Shown here: piece after piece, positions 6,891-7,589 of the stretch
Numbering within the stretch: position 1 is the first letter of the stretch
Layout: each line of letters begins with the position of its first letter
Assembly: GCA_030042915.1 (NCBI GenBank)
Contig: JASHYS010000210.1
Span: 1 to 7,589, forward strand
Reading direction: 5' to 3'
DNA: 7,589 bases
From: Acidobacteriaceae bacterium
Lineage (GTDB): Bacteria > Acidobacteriota > Terriglobia > Terriglobales > Acidobacteriaceae
Program-made: the position numbers and the translations under genes
The notes under the pieces: generated by a model
What the model was told of the DNA's origin: nothing
Databases searched by the model: none
What the model saw: the letters and a program-made list of their open reading frames with translations, nothing else

Positions 6891-6919
6891 TGTATATTCG
6901 AGAAATCGATTTCCCGCAA
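6891..6919 (-). promoter_or_regulatory. Predicted promoter of the LacI-family gene
   Basis: Read leftward, TTGCGG (complement of 6914-6919) is followed after 17 bases by TATACA (complement of 6891-6896); TACAAT shifted by two bases is an alternative -10. The hexamers match the consensus only moderately (three and four of six), but the spacing is ideal and the spacer contains the predicted operator. Transcription would start near 6884, giving a leader of about 97 bases. Confidence 0.5.
6900..6915. promoter_or_regulatory. Predicted LacI-family operator O2 (autoregulation)
   Basis: GAGAAATCGATTTCCC contains a perfect 12-bp palindrome, GAAATCGATTTC (6902-6913), with a central CpG and the AANCGNTT core. 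It lies between the -35 and -10 boxes of the regulator gene, where bound repressor would block polymerase. It matches O1 at 3872-3887 at 14 of 16 bases in the same orientation, and the match continues into the flank (CCCG followed by A/C-A-A). This supports recognition of both by the same protein. Confidence 0.72.
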
Positions 6920-6950
6920 CCACTTTAAAACTGGCCCGGCCTGAAAGTGG
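6920..6950. repeat. 31-base dyad next to operator O2
   Basis: CCACTTT (6920-6926) and AAAGTGG (6944-6950) are perfect 7-base inverted arms around a 17-base centre that itself contains GGCCCGGCC. The dyad directly abuts the predicted -35 box of the regulator gene. It could bind another regulator or form a cruciform or hairpin. No function can be assigned from sequence. Confidence 0.35.
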
Positions 6951-6980
6951 CGCTGCCCGTCCCGGACGAGCTCATTCGGC

Positions 6981-7013
6981 CATTCTGCTCCGCCGCTTTT
7001 TGAAGACAGAATG
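6981..7013. repeat. Inverted repeat upstream of the DinB gene
   Basis: CATTCTG (6981-6987) and CAGAATG (7007-7013) are perfect 7-base inverted arms separated by 19 bases. The right arm falls inside the spacer of the predicted DinB-gene promoter. The arms could be half-sites for a regulator of this gene, or chance. Confidence 0.3.
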
Positions 7014-7027
7014 CCTGCCAGTATCAT
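7000..7027 (+). promoter_or_regulatory. Predicted promoter of the DinB gene
   Basis: TTGAAG (7000-7005) and TATCAT (7022-7027) are separated by 16 bases and match the sigma-70 consensus at four and five of six positions. The start would lie near 7034, giving a leader of under 20 bases. This supports transcription independent of the regulator gene. Confidence 0.5.
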
Positions 7028-7037
7028 CCAATTCAAA

Positions 7038-7046
7038 AAGGGGGAA
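7038..7046 (+). promoter_or_regulatory. Ribosome binding site of the DinB gene
   Basis: AAGGGGGAA resembles the Shine-Dalgarno consensus with one mismatch. The purine core ends 7 bases before the ATG at 7052, which supports this start over internal ones. Confidence 0.75.
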
Positions 7047-7051
7047 CCGCT

Positions 7052-7582
7052 ATGAGGGAAATCACCGCAGATCAAGCTCACCTGTTTGTCCACAACGTGC
7101 TGCTGGGCGCTCTGAAGAACGAAAGCCGGACTACCCGGTCGGTTATGGCCGCGGTTCCCGATGGGAATCTCGATTACCGTCCCGACGCCTATGCAAAAAC
7201 GGCCAATGAACTGCTTCGGCACATCGCCAGCGCCGACAACCTCTTTTTGAAATCGGTGGTGGAGGGATTGTTTGTCCCGGGCAGCGTAAAGGTTCCCCAA
7301 GACTTGAAGACGCCGGATCAGATTGCCGAGTGGTATGAAAACGAGTACGCGAAGAATTTCGAGGCGGTCACTCAATTGTCGGGTGAACAGTTGATCAGGA
7401 TGATGGATTTCCGCGGACAATTCGTGCGCCCTGCCTTTACTTTTCTCCAGATCGGCCTGCTTCACACCGTTCACCATCGCGGCCAATTATCGAGTTACTT
7501 GCGTGCCATGGGCGGCAAAGTACCGGCCATCTACGGCGAAAGCTACGATTCCGCACAAGCGAAAAAAGCGGTTCCGGCCTGA
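7052..7582 (+). CDS. DinB/YfiT-family protein, putative metal-dependent enzyme
   Basis: This is a 176-residue soluble protein of the DinB four-helix-bundle family, of usual length. The family's three metal-binding histidines appear to be present: H57 in LLRHIASADNLF, and H138 and H142 in LLHTVHHRGQLSSYL near the C-terminus. The ending MGGKVPAIYG is also characteristic. Members bind a divalent metal, and some act in thiol-dependent detoxification (for example with bacillithiol or mycothiol), but most are uncharacterised, so no substrate is assigned. Despite the name, there is no relation to DNA polymerase IV. No signal peptide is seen, so it is probably cytoplasmic. The gene has its own RBS and predicted promoter, and it diverges from the regulator gene. 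It is probably not part of the uptake regulon, although operator O2 lies about 140 bases upstream of its start codon. Confidence 0.9.
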   Translation: MREITADQAHLFVHNVLLGALKNESRTTRSVMAAVPDGNLDYRPDAYAKTANELLRHIASADNLFLKSVVEGLFVPGSVKVPQDLKTPDQIAEWYENEYAKNFEAVTQLSGEQLIRMMDFRGQFVRPAFTFLQIGLLHTVHHRGQLSSYLRAMGGKVPAIYGESYDSAQAKKAVPA

Positions 7583-7589
7583 GGTTGGG

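Larger units (their letters stand above)
6788..7051. other. Divergent control region between regulator and DinB genes
   Basis: This 264-base spacer contains no gene. On the left side it holds the regulator leader (about 97 bases) with a small hairpin, then the leftward regulator promoter with its embedded operator. In the middle lies a 31-base dyad (6920-6950). On the right are an inverted repeat (6981-7013), a rightward promoter and the RBS for the DinB gene. Confidence 0.7.

Noticed and set aside
6887..7486. Open frame of 199 codons antisense to the DinB gene
   Set aside because: The plus strand carries the DinB histidine motifs, an RBS and a promoter, while the antisense product resembles no family.
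7052..7582. DNA polymerase IV reading of the DinB name
   Set aside because: The protein is a small four-helix DinB/YfiT-type protein with a histidine triad, not a Y-family polymerase.
1..7589. Mobile element, phage, CRISPR, toxin-antitoxin or RNA gene
   Set aside because: No transposase, integrase, terminal repeats, regular repeat-spacer array, paired small genes or tRNA/rRNA-like sequence was seen on either strand.

Overview
The window looks like part of the chromosome of a GC-rich soil-type bacterium, most likely an Acidobacteriota member (Terriglobia-like). This is inferred from the large Oar-like TonB-dependent receptor with an N-terminal carboxypeptidase-regulatory domain and a C-terminal phenylalanine, a hallmark expansion of that phylum, together with an SSS symporter, a LacI regulator and a DinB protein. 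There is no rRNA, tRNA, CRISPR array, insertion sequence or phage gene.

Layout from left to right. Bases 1-98 hold the first 32 codons of a minus-strand gene for a secreted or membrane protein that leaves the window on the left. A 113-base spacer with two hairpins separates it from the TonB-dependent receptor gene (212-3724, minus strand). A 353-base divergent intergenic region follows, and then a sodium:solute symporter gene (4078-5655, plus). A 43-base convergent gap with a strong palindrome separates the symporter from a LacI-family regulator gene (5699-6787, minus). A 264-base divergent region then leads to a DinB-family gene (7052-7582, plus).

The main result is a regulatory link that can be read from the DNA. 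The two divergent intergenic regions carry nearly the same 16-bp dyad, GGGAAATCGTTTTCCC at 3872-3887 and GAGAAATCGATTTCCC at 6900-6915. Both fit the AANCGNTT core with central CpG that is typical of LacI-family operators. The first lies just after a TTGACG-18-TAGATT promoter for the receptor gene, over the expected transcription start. The second lies inside the spacer of a TTGCGG-17-TATACA promoter for the regulator gene itself.

The simplest reading is a small nutrient-uptake regulon. The receptor would bind or import a ligand, probably a carbohydrate, across the outer membrane, the SSS symporter would carry it across the inner membrane, and the LacI protein would sense it and repress both the uptake genes and itself. 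The cut-off secreted protein next to the receptor may belong to the same system. The substrate cannot be read from the sequence. The DinB gene appears to be an unrelated neighbour with its own promoter and ribosome binding site.

I see no clearly new kind of system. The points most worth following up are the predicted regulon, the hidden truncated gene at the left edge, and unusual residues at the predicted sodium and sugar sites of the symporter.
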